This document shows, piece after piece, positions 1-7,814 of a stretch of DNA of 20,200 nucleotides. The stretch lies in the NCBI RefSeq assembly GCF_963678635.1, contig NW_026970934.1, forward strand, positions 64,001 to 84,200, given 5' to 3'. Numbering within the stretch: the first letter of the stretch is position 1; the number at the start of each line of letters is the position of its first letter. The DNA comes from Symsagittifera roscoffensis (taxonomy: Eukaryota > Xenacoelomorpha > Acoela > Convolutidae). A program made the translations under genes and the position numbers. Under the pieces are notes generated by a model, which worked only from the letters and a program-made list of their open reading frames with translations, did no database searches and was not told the DNA's origin.

Positions 1-2
1 CG

Positions 3-338
3 AGAAAAATACTGTTTAACTACGATTGCCAATCGATCCCCTTTTACGAAAATCAGGAAGGATCCATTAGAGATTTAGCAGAGCGAGAAAGCTACTGGAA
101 CATTGAGTCGATTGAATCACCAGATTCAACAGAGAAAAAAGATGAGGACCAGCAGAGGCCCAAAACCCCAATAAAACCGGATATTTTTTCAATCACTCAA
201 CAACAGCAGCCGCATACTTCTTCTACTTCTTCTTCCGGCAATCAAAGTCCCACTGCACCAAACTTAGTGGCTGAGACGCCGCCTATCAATGCTTGCTTTG
301 CGCCGAAAAAACGCAAACTGCAATTTAGAGATCTCTGA
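3..338 (+). CDS. C-terminal part of an unrecognised protein with Ser/Gln/Pro-rich tail and NLS-like motif
   Basis: One frame is open from the first bases of the window to a TGA at 336-338 (111 codons). No start codon is visible, so the gene or exon begins to the left. The first ~35 residues look structured (FNYDCQSIPFYENQ, then an Asp/Glu/Arg-rich stretch). Then comes an acidic-basic linker (STEKKDEDQQ), a low-complexity stretch rich in Gln, Ser and Pro (ITQQQQPHTSSTSSSG), and a basic tail PKKRKLQFRDL that resembles a classical monopartite nuclear localisation signal. I do not recognise the family. It lies 130 bases upstream of the polymerase fragment on the same strand and in the same frame register, but a stop and other in-frame stops separate them. 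It could be a neighbouring gene of the same element, or unrelated host sequence. Coding status is supported by composition and the uninterrupted frame only. Confidence 0.5.
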   Translation, partial: RKILFNYDCQSIPFYENQEGSIRDLAERESYWNIESIESPDSTEKKDEDQQRPKTPIKPDIFSITQQQQPHTSSTSSSGNQSPTAPNLVAETPPINACFAPKKRKLQFRDL

Positions 339-467
339 AAACTCAAAAAAGAACTTTTTTTTCCACCGAGAGTGCACCAGTTTGGGGGTTTATTGTTTAG
401 TTTGATAAGTTTTTTTTATTATTGTGGCTGAATCTTTGTTTACGTTTTGCTTATGATTTTTTTCTAA
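339..467. other. short AT-rich spacer between two plus-strand coding blocks
   Basis: This stretch contains T runs and several stops in every plus frame. The polymerase-like frame opens right after a TAA at 465-467. I see no TATA box or ribosome-type signal that I could defend. It may be an intron remnant or simply the broken junction of two element fragments. Confidence 0.4.
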
Positions 468-1393
468 TTTAAAGTTTGCTTTTTGCAAACCGACGATAAA
501 TCTGAGTGGGGATACATTTTGGAAGTGGATCTCAGTATACCTGAAGAACTTCAAGATTACTTTGCAGACTACCCGCTAGCCCCCTCACGTGAAGTTGTCG
601 GCACGGATAAACTAAGTAACGAGCAAATACAGATGTTAGGGAAGATGGGGGTCACGTCGCTACCAAAGGTACCAAAACTGGTTCAAACATTAAATCCAAA
701 GGAAGGCTACGTTCTGCACTACCTTACATTAAAACTCTATATAGAACTAGGCTTAAGAGTTACCAAATTGATTAAGGTCTTAAAATTTTGTCAAGGTAGA
801 TGGATGGAGCCCTTTGTCGATTTAAACACTCACTTGAGAATGTCAGTGCGCAACAATTTGAAAAGAACTTTTACAAGCTCATCGTAAATTCAGCATTCGG
901 TAAAACTATGGAATCAAAACTAGGACGCAAAAAACTAGAAATTATTAGAAATGAAAGAGAATTGCTTCAAAAAATAGCTTTGAGCACGATGAAAAGCTTC
1001 CAGATAATCGACGAGGAAGTTGCTACTGTTTGTTTTGCTGTAACGAGTGTTTTGTGGGACAAACCCATGATAATTGGTGCAAGTATTTTGGATTTGTCGA
1101 AAAGATTCATGTTTTACTTTCATTATCGGCAAATGAAAGCAAGCATGAACCTTGAACTGCTATACAGTGACACAGAGTCCTTTATTTATGCGATAAAAAC
1201 CGAAGACGTATACGCAGATCAGCAAAAACTGATCGATAGTTTCGATTTTTCCAACTACCCAAGCGACCACTTCTTATTCAGCAATGTGAATAAGAAGGCT
1301 GTATTGAAATTTAAGGACGAGGCGGCGAGAAAAATCATTGCAGAATTCATCGCGTTGAAACCAAAGCTCTACTCGTTGAAATATGCAGGTTAG
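468..1393 (+). pseudogene. broken protein-primed family B DNA polymerase (Polinton/adintovirus-like), palm-domain fragment
   Basis: Two overlapping frames together match the palm region of DNA_pol_B_2-type, protein-primed polymerases of Polinton/Maverick-like elements. The first frame (468 to about 839) carries GYILEVDLSIPEEL and DYPLAP, the motif A region, then LHYLTLKLYIELGL. The second frame (from about 839 to the stop at 1391-1393) carries EKNFYKLIVNSAFGKTME, the motif B region, LDLSKRFMFYFHY, and motif C as YSDTES at 1163-1180. The change of frame near 839 fits a single-base deletion. The N-terminal exonuclease and priming regions and the C-terminal thumb are absent, against a usual length of well over 1,000 residues. 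Motif C has Glu in place of the second catalytic Asp. There is no ATG at the left edge. The right end, at a GGTTAGT sequence, could be a splice donor. Family assignment is confident; loss of function is inferred from the frameshift, truncation and altered motif. Confidence 0.85.
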
Positions 1394-1641
1394 TATTGAA
1401 AAAAAGCACCTCTACAAGCCCCCTCCATTTCTTTACATTAAGGGTTCCCTTCATTGGGGTTTTGGATCTTGTTGGGACCAAATTAATAACTTTTGTTGAT
1501 CCCTGTCAAAATAATTAGACATAACTAGCCCTGAAAGGCTCTGATTTTTCATTTAAAAACTTAAAATGAAGAACCATTCATCATTTAAAATGTTTTCAAC
1601 AAATACTCACCACAAACGCACTTTTGTAACTTTTGACGTGA
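1394..1641. other. non-coding gap after the polymerase fragment
   Basis: No convincing coding sequence. A GGTTAGT at the end of the polymerase frame resembles a 5' splice site, and the CACAG at 1673-1677 or TTTAG near 1647-1651 could serve as acceptors, so the gap may be an intron. I could not identify a polymerase C-terminal exon downstream. Confidence 0.3.
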
Positions 1642-2058
1642 ACAAATTTAGAAGAAAGCGAGTGGGCAAACTCACAGTTGACAAATATCCCGACTTATAG
1701 CAGCGAAAACAGCGAAAGCTGGCAATCGCCGGAATTCCGGGTCCCAGATTGGGGCTTTCTTCAACAAAGCTATACGGAGGAAGAGCTTCAAGAAGAAAGC
1801 GCAGCTAGCAGTTCAAGAGACCCTCCGCCTATCAATAATCCATTCATTCTAACAGAAGCATCTGTTCTTTCTAGTCAGAAAAAAGGAGAAAACTTGATAA
1901 AATTGATCAACAAAAATTTTCACTTGAAAATGTCGGCTAAATTGCCTTGTTACTTGGAGTTACGGCTGTACATTTGTAAATATAAAACATTCAGCAAACA
2001 TTGTTTTAAGTTAAATAGACCGGCGCAAAAGAGACTGGTAATTGCAACTTACCCTTGA
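1642..2058 (+). CDS. unrecognised acidic protein or exon
   Basis: This frame is open from just after a TGA at 1639-1641 to a TGA at 2056-2058. It has no ATG near its left end; the first Met falls late, in the LKMSAKLP stretch. The first ~80 codons look coding: an acidic Ser/Glu/Trp-rich segment (SSENSESWQSPEF), VPDWGFLQQSY, EEELQEES and DPPPINNPFILTE. The last ~50 codons become Lys- and aromatic-rich and may be read-through of non-coding DNA, so the real exon may end near 1900. I do not recognise the family. The PPIN motif followed by a hydrophobic residue echoes TPPINACF in the tail at the left edge of the window, which hints at related proteins but is too short to prove it. The likely 5' boundary is a splice acceptor such as CACAG at 1673-1677. 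Confidence 0.4.
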   Translation, partial: TNLEESEWANSQLTNIPTYSSENSESWQSPEFRVPDWGFLQQSYTEEELQEESAASSSRDPPPINNPFILTEASVLSSQKKGENLIKLINKNFHLKMSAKLPCYLELRLYICKYKTFSKHCFKLNRPAQKRLVIATYP

Positions 2059-2446
2059 AGAAGGAGCGAAGAATTGCGTATTTAGTTTCCCAAAGTAAGC
2101 TAATAGTAAGGCTAAAAGAATCAAAATGGTGCAAATCGAAAATAAGGGAGACTTGGAAATAAGTTTGAAAATAAAATAAGAAAGAGAAACGAACAATAAT
2201 TACCAAAAATTTTTAAAAGGAAATATGAATGGTACTTTATGTAAACTCAAATTTATATGAACGAAAAGGATTAGCTTTTAGACAAAAATAAGCGAAAAAC
2301 CCGCAGCCGGATATACCCATACTTATTTAGTGGTGGGACAGTTTAGAAGGGATTAAATTTAACCACCGCGCGAAAATAAATACCAAAGTATTTTGTCTGT
2401 CGGGTGTTCTAAGAGAGGGGTCTTTTTATTTCGGGCAGGGTACTTT
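2059..2446. other. non-coding stretch between convergent genes
   Basis: AT-rich sequence with short chance ORFs on both strands. I see no conserved motif. The 3' portion of the minus-strand helicase gene should lie somewhere below 2785 if it is intact, but I could not find helicase motifs V-VI on the minus strand here. Confidence 0.4.
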
Positions 2447-2507
2447 GGGGTCTTTAAAAAAGATGGGTCCTTTTGGACCCTACTTTTGGTAGGACCCCAA
2501 AGACCCC
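2447..2507. repeat. nested inverted repeat / hairpin
   Basis: An inner perfect hairpin GGGTCC-TTTT-GGACCC (2465-2480) lies inside an outer inverted pair, GGGGTCTTT at 2447-2455 and AAAGACCCC at 2499-2507. GC-rich arms in an AT-rich setting make this stand out. It may be an internal part of a foldback or miniature element, or a transcript hairpin. No protein is implied, although chance frames cross it. Confidence 0.65.
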
Positions 2508-2784
2508 TACCGTCGAAAAGATTTTTTCATTTAGCTTTACTTTTTAATATAACTCCCCTGCAGTCGTTTTTATTAAATTTCCAGATTGTTTTTTTAAAAT
2601 CTGTTTCAGTACCTAATCGGAATGCCCACAATAAATTTTTGCTTTTAAAAAGGGCAAATACATTTTTCCTGCACTTGTAAACTTTTTTTAGAAGTTTCAT
2701 CATAAAAAAAATCATTAAGTCACTCTTTATCAAAATTATGTTGAAGTGAGTGGCTTTTCAAGAGCAACTAGTTTTCTCAAAAAA
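2508..2784. other. non-coding, probable start of the helicase gene's next intron on the minus strand
   Basis: Poly-T and poly-A runs. Read on the minus strand it follows the splice donor at 2785-2790, so it is expected to be intronic. An AG at the end of GTTTACAAGTGCAG (minus strand, near 2667) is a possible acceptor, but the frame after it has no recognisable helicase sequence. Confidence 0.35.
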
Positions 2785-2790
2785 TCTTAC
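2785..2790 (-). other. probable 5' splice site (GTAAGA) at the end of the helicase exon
   Basis: On the minus strand the exon reads ...CCCGCAAA then GTAAGATTT. The in-frame TAA that ends the ORF is part of this GTAAGA. Because the protein breaks off in the middle of the helicase fold, a splice donor is a better explanation than a true stop codon. Confidence 0.6.
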
Positions 2791-4337
2791 TTTGCGGGAA
2801 ACATCTTGTGTGGCGTCTGCACATCCTCTTGATCCAAGAACCAACTCAGTGTCATTAGCTGCGATACAATGTTTCGAGTGTTCCGATAAGTTTCACATAA
2901 GTATAAAACTGCAACAGGTGCAAGGAAGGTGCTGGTGTTACCCGGTTGCGGACTTGATGCACTCTCCACAAAATTACGCTCGGCATGAAAGTGATTTTGA
3001 TTGAAGTCAATTGACACGCTGTTGATGTTCAAATTTGGCAGTAAGTCTATTATATCCTCTTTTCCATGTACAAACTGAATGTCGTCAACAAATCTATATT
3101 TAAACTGGTCTCGTTTTTTTAGATGTTTTCGATTCTGGTGCGTAATTATCACTTGATGGTTTTTCAATATGTCATTTGCATTGGACTCAAAATCGTATTC
3201 CTCACATTCGAACACTTTCAGGTGAGCTTTCTTGAAAATCTCTGCGTATTTAACTACTTTGATGTCATTCATGACAATGAGTTCAATCTTGGCTGTAGGT
3301 TCTTCTAATGCCCAGCGTATAACTCTGGCAAGTAAAACCAACGTTTTGCCAGATCCAGCTGGTCCAGTGATTATAAAACGCTCGCTCGGGTGCTCGTATG
3401 CTTCGTATGCTTGCAGTTGTTCTTTTGTAATATACTTAAGGCGTAAACAGTCACGGAAGATATTAACTTCTCCAACAAGAGGTTTAGCACTGGTGCTGAC
3501 CACTTTAGGGTTCGGGGGTCGTTTGGCAGCTGCAAATGTGATCTCACTGTCTCGCAGTTTTCGGTCAATTTCTTTTACACACTCAGTCAGACAAATTTTG
3601 CATTTATCAATTTCTTTGCCATCTTTTCCCGTAGCAACAAATAAACGAAGTAGCACATGCTGTATTTTTATAATATCACCACAGACTTGTATTTTGGAAG
3701 AAGTCTTGTATTTTATTTTCTCGTTCCAGAATGAACTGAAGTCTTCTAAGTGATCTGCACTGGTCAAGATTGTTGCTCCCAAGCTGTTCTGTTCAGATGA
3801 GTTTCCATTCGAAGTGCTTACACCAGAACTGCTGATAACAGAAGATAGTGCCGCTTGATTCAAATTAGGAAACGCTACTATTTGGAACAGTTTAATCGAC
3901 GCTTGGCTCTCAGGGTTAAATTTTTCAGCTATTCCTTGCACAAGTTTGACTGCTTTCTCAAACTGTGTGCATGATTTCTCAAAAGAAGTGTCAATTGGAT
4001 TTTTTTCGGATTTTTTAGCAGAAGATGGAAAAATTGGTGATGTTTCAGAAGTAGAAGGGTTCTTAACTTCAATTATAACAATATAATCAGGACCAATGAC
4101 CACGAAATCATGTTCGCCTTCATCTTTGTTCCGTTCTGACTTTTTGCAGTTGGGTTTAGCATCCCACATTGTGAACTGATAGCGATTGTACTTAAGTCCA
4201 TGAAGAACAAGGATTGGTTCATTTAGCTTTTCAAGGGCTCGGTACACTTTCACTTCTGCTTCGTAGTCCTTTTGTTTCCTCCAGTCGTCAGCGATAACTT
4301 TATTTCTTCTAACGTTGGATGCTTCAAAAGGATCGGT
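2787..4337 (-). CDS. NERD nuclease-like domain fused to superfamily 1 (UvrD/Rep-type) helicase, internal exon
   Basis: The frame opens after a TAA at 4338-4340 and closes with a TAA at 2787-2789. Sequence before the first non-ATG start candidate (GTG at 4253) already looks coding (DDWRKQKDYEAEVKVYRALEKL), so the true N-terminus is probably in an upstream exon. Counting from that GTG, residues ~45-65 hold a NERD-type nuclease signature, EHDFVVIG followed by IIEVKN (Asp49, Glu62, Lys64, the D...ExK pattern). Residues ~276-283 (ITKEQLQAYE) look like a Q-motif, 297-304 are Walker A (GPAGSGKT), 389-393 are a Walker B variant VDDIQ instead of the usual VDE-Q, ~413-420 resemble motif III and 453-462 (CETYRNTRNI) motif IV. 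The C-terminal helicase motifs V-VI are missing and are probably in another exon. A Ser-rich linker at 133-160 separates the domains. Inferred role: DNA cleavage or repair helicase. The NERD-helicase pairing is common in bacterial genomes, including defence genes, and animal copies are less well described. It is convergent with the polymerase fragment. Confidence 0.82.
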   Translation of the reverse strand, partial: TDPFEASNVRRNKVIADDWRKQKDYEAEVKVYRALEKLNEPILVLHGLKYNRYQFTMWDAKPNCKKSERNKDEGEHDFVVIGPDYIVIIEVKNPSTSETSPIFPSSAKKSEKNPIDTSFEKSCTQFEKAVKLVQGIAEKFNPESQASIKLFQIVAFPNLNQAALSSVISSSGVSTSNGNSSEQNSLGATILTSADHLEDFSSFWNEKIKYKTSSKIQVCGDIIKIQHVLLRLFVATGKDGKEIDKCKICLTECVKEIDRKLRDSEITFAAAKRPPNPKVVSTSAKPLVGEVNIFRDCLRLKYITKEQLQAYEAYEHPSERFIITGPAGSGKTLVLLARVIRWALEEPTAKIELIVMNDIKVVKYAEIFKKAHLKVFECEEYDFESNANDILKNHQVIITHQNRKHLKKRDQFKYRFVDDIQFVHGKEDIIDLLPNLNINSVSIDFNQNHFHAERNFVESASSPQPGNTSTFLAPVAVLYLCETYRNTRNIVSQLMTLSWFLDQEDVQTPHKMFPAK

Positions 4338-4501
4338 TTAAATTATTTCACTTACTTATATTTTTTGAAAAACCGGAGTCCACAGCAAAAAGTGAATTTT
4401 CATGCCAAATAATGTTGATTTTACAATTTTAAGCCATTGATGTAAGAATTTTCACCTTGGTATGCGTATTTTTTTTCCATGCGTTGAAAAAAAAGGTAAC
4501 C

Positions 4502-4550
4502 AAACCAAAGATGGCAAAAAATTTAAAACCAAAGATGGCAAAAAAATTGT
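4502..4550. repeat. two-copy ~25 bp tandem repeat
   Basis: The phrase ACCAAAGATGGCAAAAAA occurs twice in succession with the same TTTAAA or TTG continuation. It is a local slippage-type duplication with no function implied. Confidence 0.6.
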
Positions 4551-5731
4551 CGGAACATTTGGCTTGTTTAATTGAAACGCAGATGATTTTAAAGCAAAAT
4601 TTACGGACACGCATGCAAAAAAATCATTTTTATAAAGTGTATAAGCTATGAATAAACGAAATTAAATCAGTCATTTTTTAGTATGTCAGTATGGGTAAAA
4701 GTTAGCACAATGGGCTTTTTTGCGGACTTTTGTTTTGAAATTGAATGCTTTTTAACTATTTAGCGAAATTTTACTAGCTCAACAATTTGAATTGGGAATT
4801 GGGCAGCGGTTTATGTGCTACTGTTCTGAGCTTTGGAAATCTTCTAGCCGTTATTTTTACTATTCACAAAATATTATTCGGAGATTGGAAAAGAATAATG
4901 AACGCAAGTAAACATTGAAAAAAACACTGGCTTTGTTGAAAAAGTTCCAACTTGCGAATGTCAAAAAAATAAAATAGATGTCAAATCAACTCTTAAAAAT
5001 TCTAGTATGAATTATGATTGGCGTTTGATTACATCAACTCAATTCGAGAAAACTGGCTCTACATGTAAGATTTTTAATCCGCTGGAAATCTAAAAATTAA
5101 ATTCCACTTTTGAAACTAGAAATAATTCACGTTTTTTCGCGCTATTTCCAAGTTCGTATTTGGATAGTGCGATTAACGTCACTTTCAGCAGATGAGTTTC
5201 AATTGAACTCAAGAAGTGCATATATAACCAAGTGCGTTCATAAATGCATCAATATGTATGAACCCACACCTGTAGTTGTTTGAGACTTTTAAACACATTT
5301 TAAATTTTTTTCGTGAAAAAAATCAGCAATACATATAGAGGAGTTTTCACTACGTTCATTACTCTTAATCTAGAAGGCTTCATTTTTTCGACTGATTGAC
5401 AAGTTTGTGATTAAAGGATGATTTTCAAGTCTTCGTATTAAGTTTACCTGTAAACCAGTTTTCAATTTGATGTTGATTTGTTATAATTTTATGTTTCGAT
5501 CTTTTTGCGCCTTACACCAAAGCTTAGAGCATCAAGTTTTAATTAACCTTATTTTCAAAAAAATTGACGGAAGGCTTCAACCTGGGGTGATTTTTTTCTC
5601 CGGACTATTTTCTACTGGTTAACTGATCAATATGAACAAACAATTTAGCTAAAATGTATGGACGCAACGAGCTGAAAAACTATTGTTTTAGGAAATGTTT
5701 TTTGAAAAGTTATAGAGCGCGAGCTCATAAT

Positions 5732-5800
5732 TAGTTTTAAATGAGGCAAGATATTGGTGCGTACGCTCAGAAATAGTTTTAAATAAGGCAAAATATTTGT
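5732..5800. repeat. two-copy ~42 bp tandem repeat
   Basis: AGTTTTAAATGAGGCAAGATATT is followed, after a short GC-richer link, by the near-identical AGTTTTAAATAAGGCAAAATATT. The chance minus-strand ORF here is repetitive for this reason and is not a gene. Confidence 0.55.
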
Positions 5801-5894
5801 TGTAATAAAAACGTTATTAAACATTAAAAAAAAACATTGCATGCGAAAGCGTGTGAAAAGAATTATCTGAAACTTTTTTTAAAAAAGACCAATA

Positions 5895-6015
5895 TTTTGG
5901 TCTCAATTTGTAAAGTATTTATGAAGTTTCTTAATTAATGCATAAAAAATTTCAAAGACCCTGAAGGGCATTCGAAAAAATCAAAGCTTCGCCCTGATAC
6001 CAGCAGTTTTGTTGT
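5895..6015. repeat. dispersed ~120 bp repeat, copy 1
   Basis: This stretch, from TTTTGGTCTCAATTTGTAA to AGCAGTTTTGTTGT, recurs in the same orientation at 10829-10952 with only scattered substitutions and small indels. It is preceded at both sites by a run of A. No coding capacity. Probably a fragment of a longer mobile element whose remainder differs at the two sites. Confidence 0.75.
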
Positions 6016-6824
6016 TAAGTGATTCTCCTTCCTATGTCATATGTCTGTGTCCTCGATCAGTTAAATTGATCAGGATCGAGCAATAAGTTTGCAAAATAAG
6101 CCCAAACTAAGAATAACAGAGAAGGATAATAGTCCAATGTTTTTACAGTGTAATGTTATCATGATTGAACAATTTTGATATAAAAAACGTCCCAAAAAAC
6201 GTTCCTGACTTCAATCCCCAATCATCAGGACAATAAAAAAATCAAACTTCAAAATAGTTATCTATTTCAGAAAAGACCCAATGAAAAGACAGCTATTTCA
6301 TCCATTCGTAATTTTCTTGACGAAATCTGAAAGATCCAAACTGGAAAATTTGTCAATTTTTGATTTAAACTTGTAAACTTGTTTGAAGAATTGTGCTTTG
6401 CTCCTTTAGTAACTTTCTGAAAAAGTATAGCGCCATCTTATCTCCTGAAAAGAACGCAAAAAGACAACTCGCAGGAAAAAGTCATCCTAAATAAAATTTC
6501 AAACTATTTTGGTTTAATAACGCCATGTCTAATAGTCATAGTTATTTCATAAAACTGCCGTGCACGGAGAATTGATAGATAAAAAACTGCGTATGTGACT
6601 AGTTCGCTGGTGACTAATCATCTCTGATTTTTTGGGGCAAATTAAGTTCTAAGCAAACGTGACTAACTACCATTATAGACCTGCCCCTAAAACTCAGAAA
6701 CAAAAAAAATCATAGCCCAATCACACAAAAAATTTTGTATTATGGAGTCTATAACTTACTAAGGTCTAAATGGGAAATTTTACTGTGAAAAAAACCATGA
6801 TTCGACTATCGTAAAAGATTAAAA
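6016..6824. other. non-coding region
   Basis: I see no gene. A short inverted pair, CTCGATC and GATCGAG, encloses a TTAAATTGATCA palindromic centre around 6050-6080. The remainder is AT-rich with no pattern I can name. Confidence 0.4.
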
Positions 6825-6974
6825 TTAAATAGATCCTTCGTAAACGTCGATTCTCTTTTGCGAGGGAGCTGGGGGTAACATCAAAGGTAAATCCTCTTCT
6901 TCGCAGTACTTTTCGAACAGGTCTTTTCCTTCCTCCAGTAAAATGTCTGTAGCTTTCTTTTTTTGTTCGGCCAT
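6825..6974 (-). CDS. small ORF or 3'-terminal exon, 49 residues, acidic-Pro tail
   Basis: An ATG at 6974 opens a 49-codon frame ending in TAA at 6825-6827. The peptide begins MAEQKKKATDILLEEGKDLF, then KYCEEEDLPLMLPPAPSQKR, and ends DVYEGSI. It has a charged helix-like first half and a Leu/Pro second half, with a composition unlike the surrounding noise. Directly before the ATG, on the minus strand, is CATTGCTTGTAG, a good splice-acceptor sequence, and another (TTTGTTTCAG) lies ~40 bases further up. This may therefore be the last exon of a longer spliced gene rather than a complete small protein. A longer open frame on the same strand across 6766-7012 reads as a basic Arg-rich peptide and is probably a shadow. 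I do not recognise the product. It lies on the same strand as the helicase gene, 2.5 kb upstream of it, but the TAA and the lack of a donor argue against its being part of that gene. Confidence 0.45.
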   Translation of the reverse strand: MAEQKKKATDILLEEGKDLFEKYCEEEDLPLMLPPAPSQKRIDVYEGSI

Positions 6975-7039
6975 CTACAAGCAATGGTTTTGCTGCAATG
7001 TTCAAAATAGAGCTGAAACAAACTGAAGATTAAGTCAAA

Positions 7040-7418
7040 AAACACAAATTTTTTCTATTCATTTCAAATTCAAACTTCAAGTATTTCAGATTTTAGAAAA
7101 TTGCACCAGACATGGAATTGCTCCAACCACAATGCTTGTTTAATACAAAGAGTGCAAAGAGTGAGGGCTTTGTTTGTTTTAATGTTTCCAAAAACCGCCC
7201 CGTTGAGAGTCCTTGATAGAGGAATATATTGACATTTTATTTTTTTAATATACATTCATGAAAAACTTGTCTCGGTCCAGGAGTGGACCTGAATGGCTTG
7301 TTTTATTTTCGTTTCCGTAAAAACGCTGTTTGCGCAAGAAATGTGTCAGCGTTAATTTATTTCCGATCAGAGGTGGCGTAATTTGTGAGTGTTCATTGTA
7401 ACTGTAGTGCATCATATT
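7040..7418 (-). other. two adjacent ambiguous open frames upstream of the small exon
   Basis: On the minus strand one frame (about 7415-7245, ATG ATG start) reads MMHYSYNEHSQITPPLIGNK and on to a TAA. A second (about 7255-7070) reads SRTLNGAVFG, then CTLCIKQALW, to a TGA. Both are ~55-60 codons with ordinary residue mix but no recognised motif. They could be upstream exons of the small ORF at 6825-6974 or chance frames. The left one abuts the terminal repeat of the element that begins at 7419. Confidence 0.2.
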
Positions 7419-7470
7419 TACCCGCACTGAAATTTCATGGATAATAATCGATTATATTGGATTTTCATTG
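7419..7470 (+). repeat. left terminal inverted repeat of the 7419-8460 element
   Basis: Pairs with 8409-8460 in inverted orientation, 46 of 52 positions by hand alignment. The outermost nine bases, TACCCGCAC, are identical. Confidence 0.8.
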
Positions 7471-7580
7471 TCAGTCTCTATAAAATAACAAAAATAATCG
7501 ATTATAATCGATTGAAAATGGATTATAACGATATATTTTTTAAGCAATAAAATCCCAATCTAATCGATTATAACCGATTA
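7445..7580. repeat. left subterminal cluster of TAATCGATTA palindromes
   Basis: Exact TAATCGATTA occurs at 7445, 7495 and 7561, with one-base variants at 7505 and 7571. The 10-mer is its own reverse complement. Paired clusters just inside both ends are the usual position for transposase binding sites, which is an inference here. Confidence 0.7.
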
Positions 7581-7814
7581 TTTTCAAAAAGTATCAAAAA
7601 AAAAATAATCCATTTTAATCGATCATAATGAGTTATAATCTATTTATTCAAATCTTTTTGTGTGTTGTTTTCATTTTTTCATAACTTTATTAAACTTAAG
7701 TTAGTTATTTTGTTCTCTCGCTCAATTTCTCTTTTTCCTATTTCAATCTTGTTTATGAAAAACTACAAAAAGTTACCTATAGATCCCACACCAACCCCGC
7801 TTACCCTTACTACA

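Larger units (their letters stand above)
4341..5894. other. long AT-rich non-coding region, upstream side of the helicase gene
   Basis: No convincing gene. It should contain the upstream intron, N-terminal exon or promoter of the helicase gene, but I could not pick one out. Candidate acceptors feeding the minus-strand exon are AAGs and TAGs near 4310-4325, all weak. Two small tandem duplications are visible. ACCAAAGATGGCAAAAAAT is repeated at about 4502-4550. A ~42 bp unit containing AGTTTTAAAT-AGGCAA-ATATT is repeated at about 5732-5800. Confidence 0.45.

Noticed and set aside
3232-3753. 173-codon plus-strand frame opposite the helicase exon
   Set aside because: It is antisense to a recognised helicase/NERD coding sequence and has no motif of its own.
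6766-7005. 79-codon Arg-rich minus-strand frame
   Set aside because: TTG start only; it overlaps a better ATG frame in another register with a protein-like composition.
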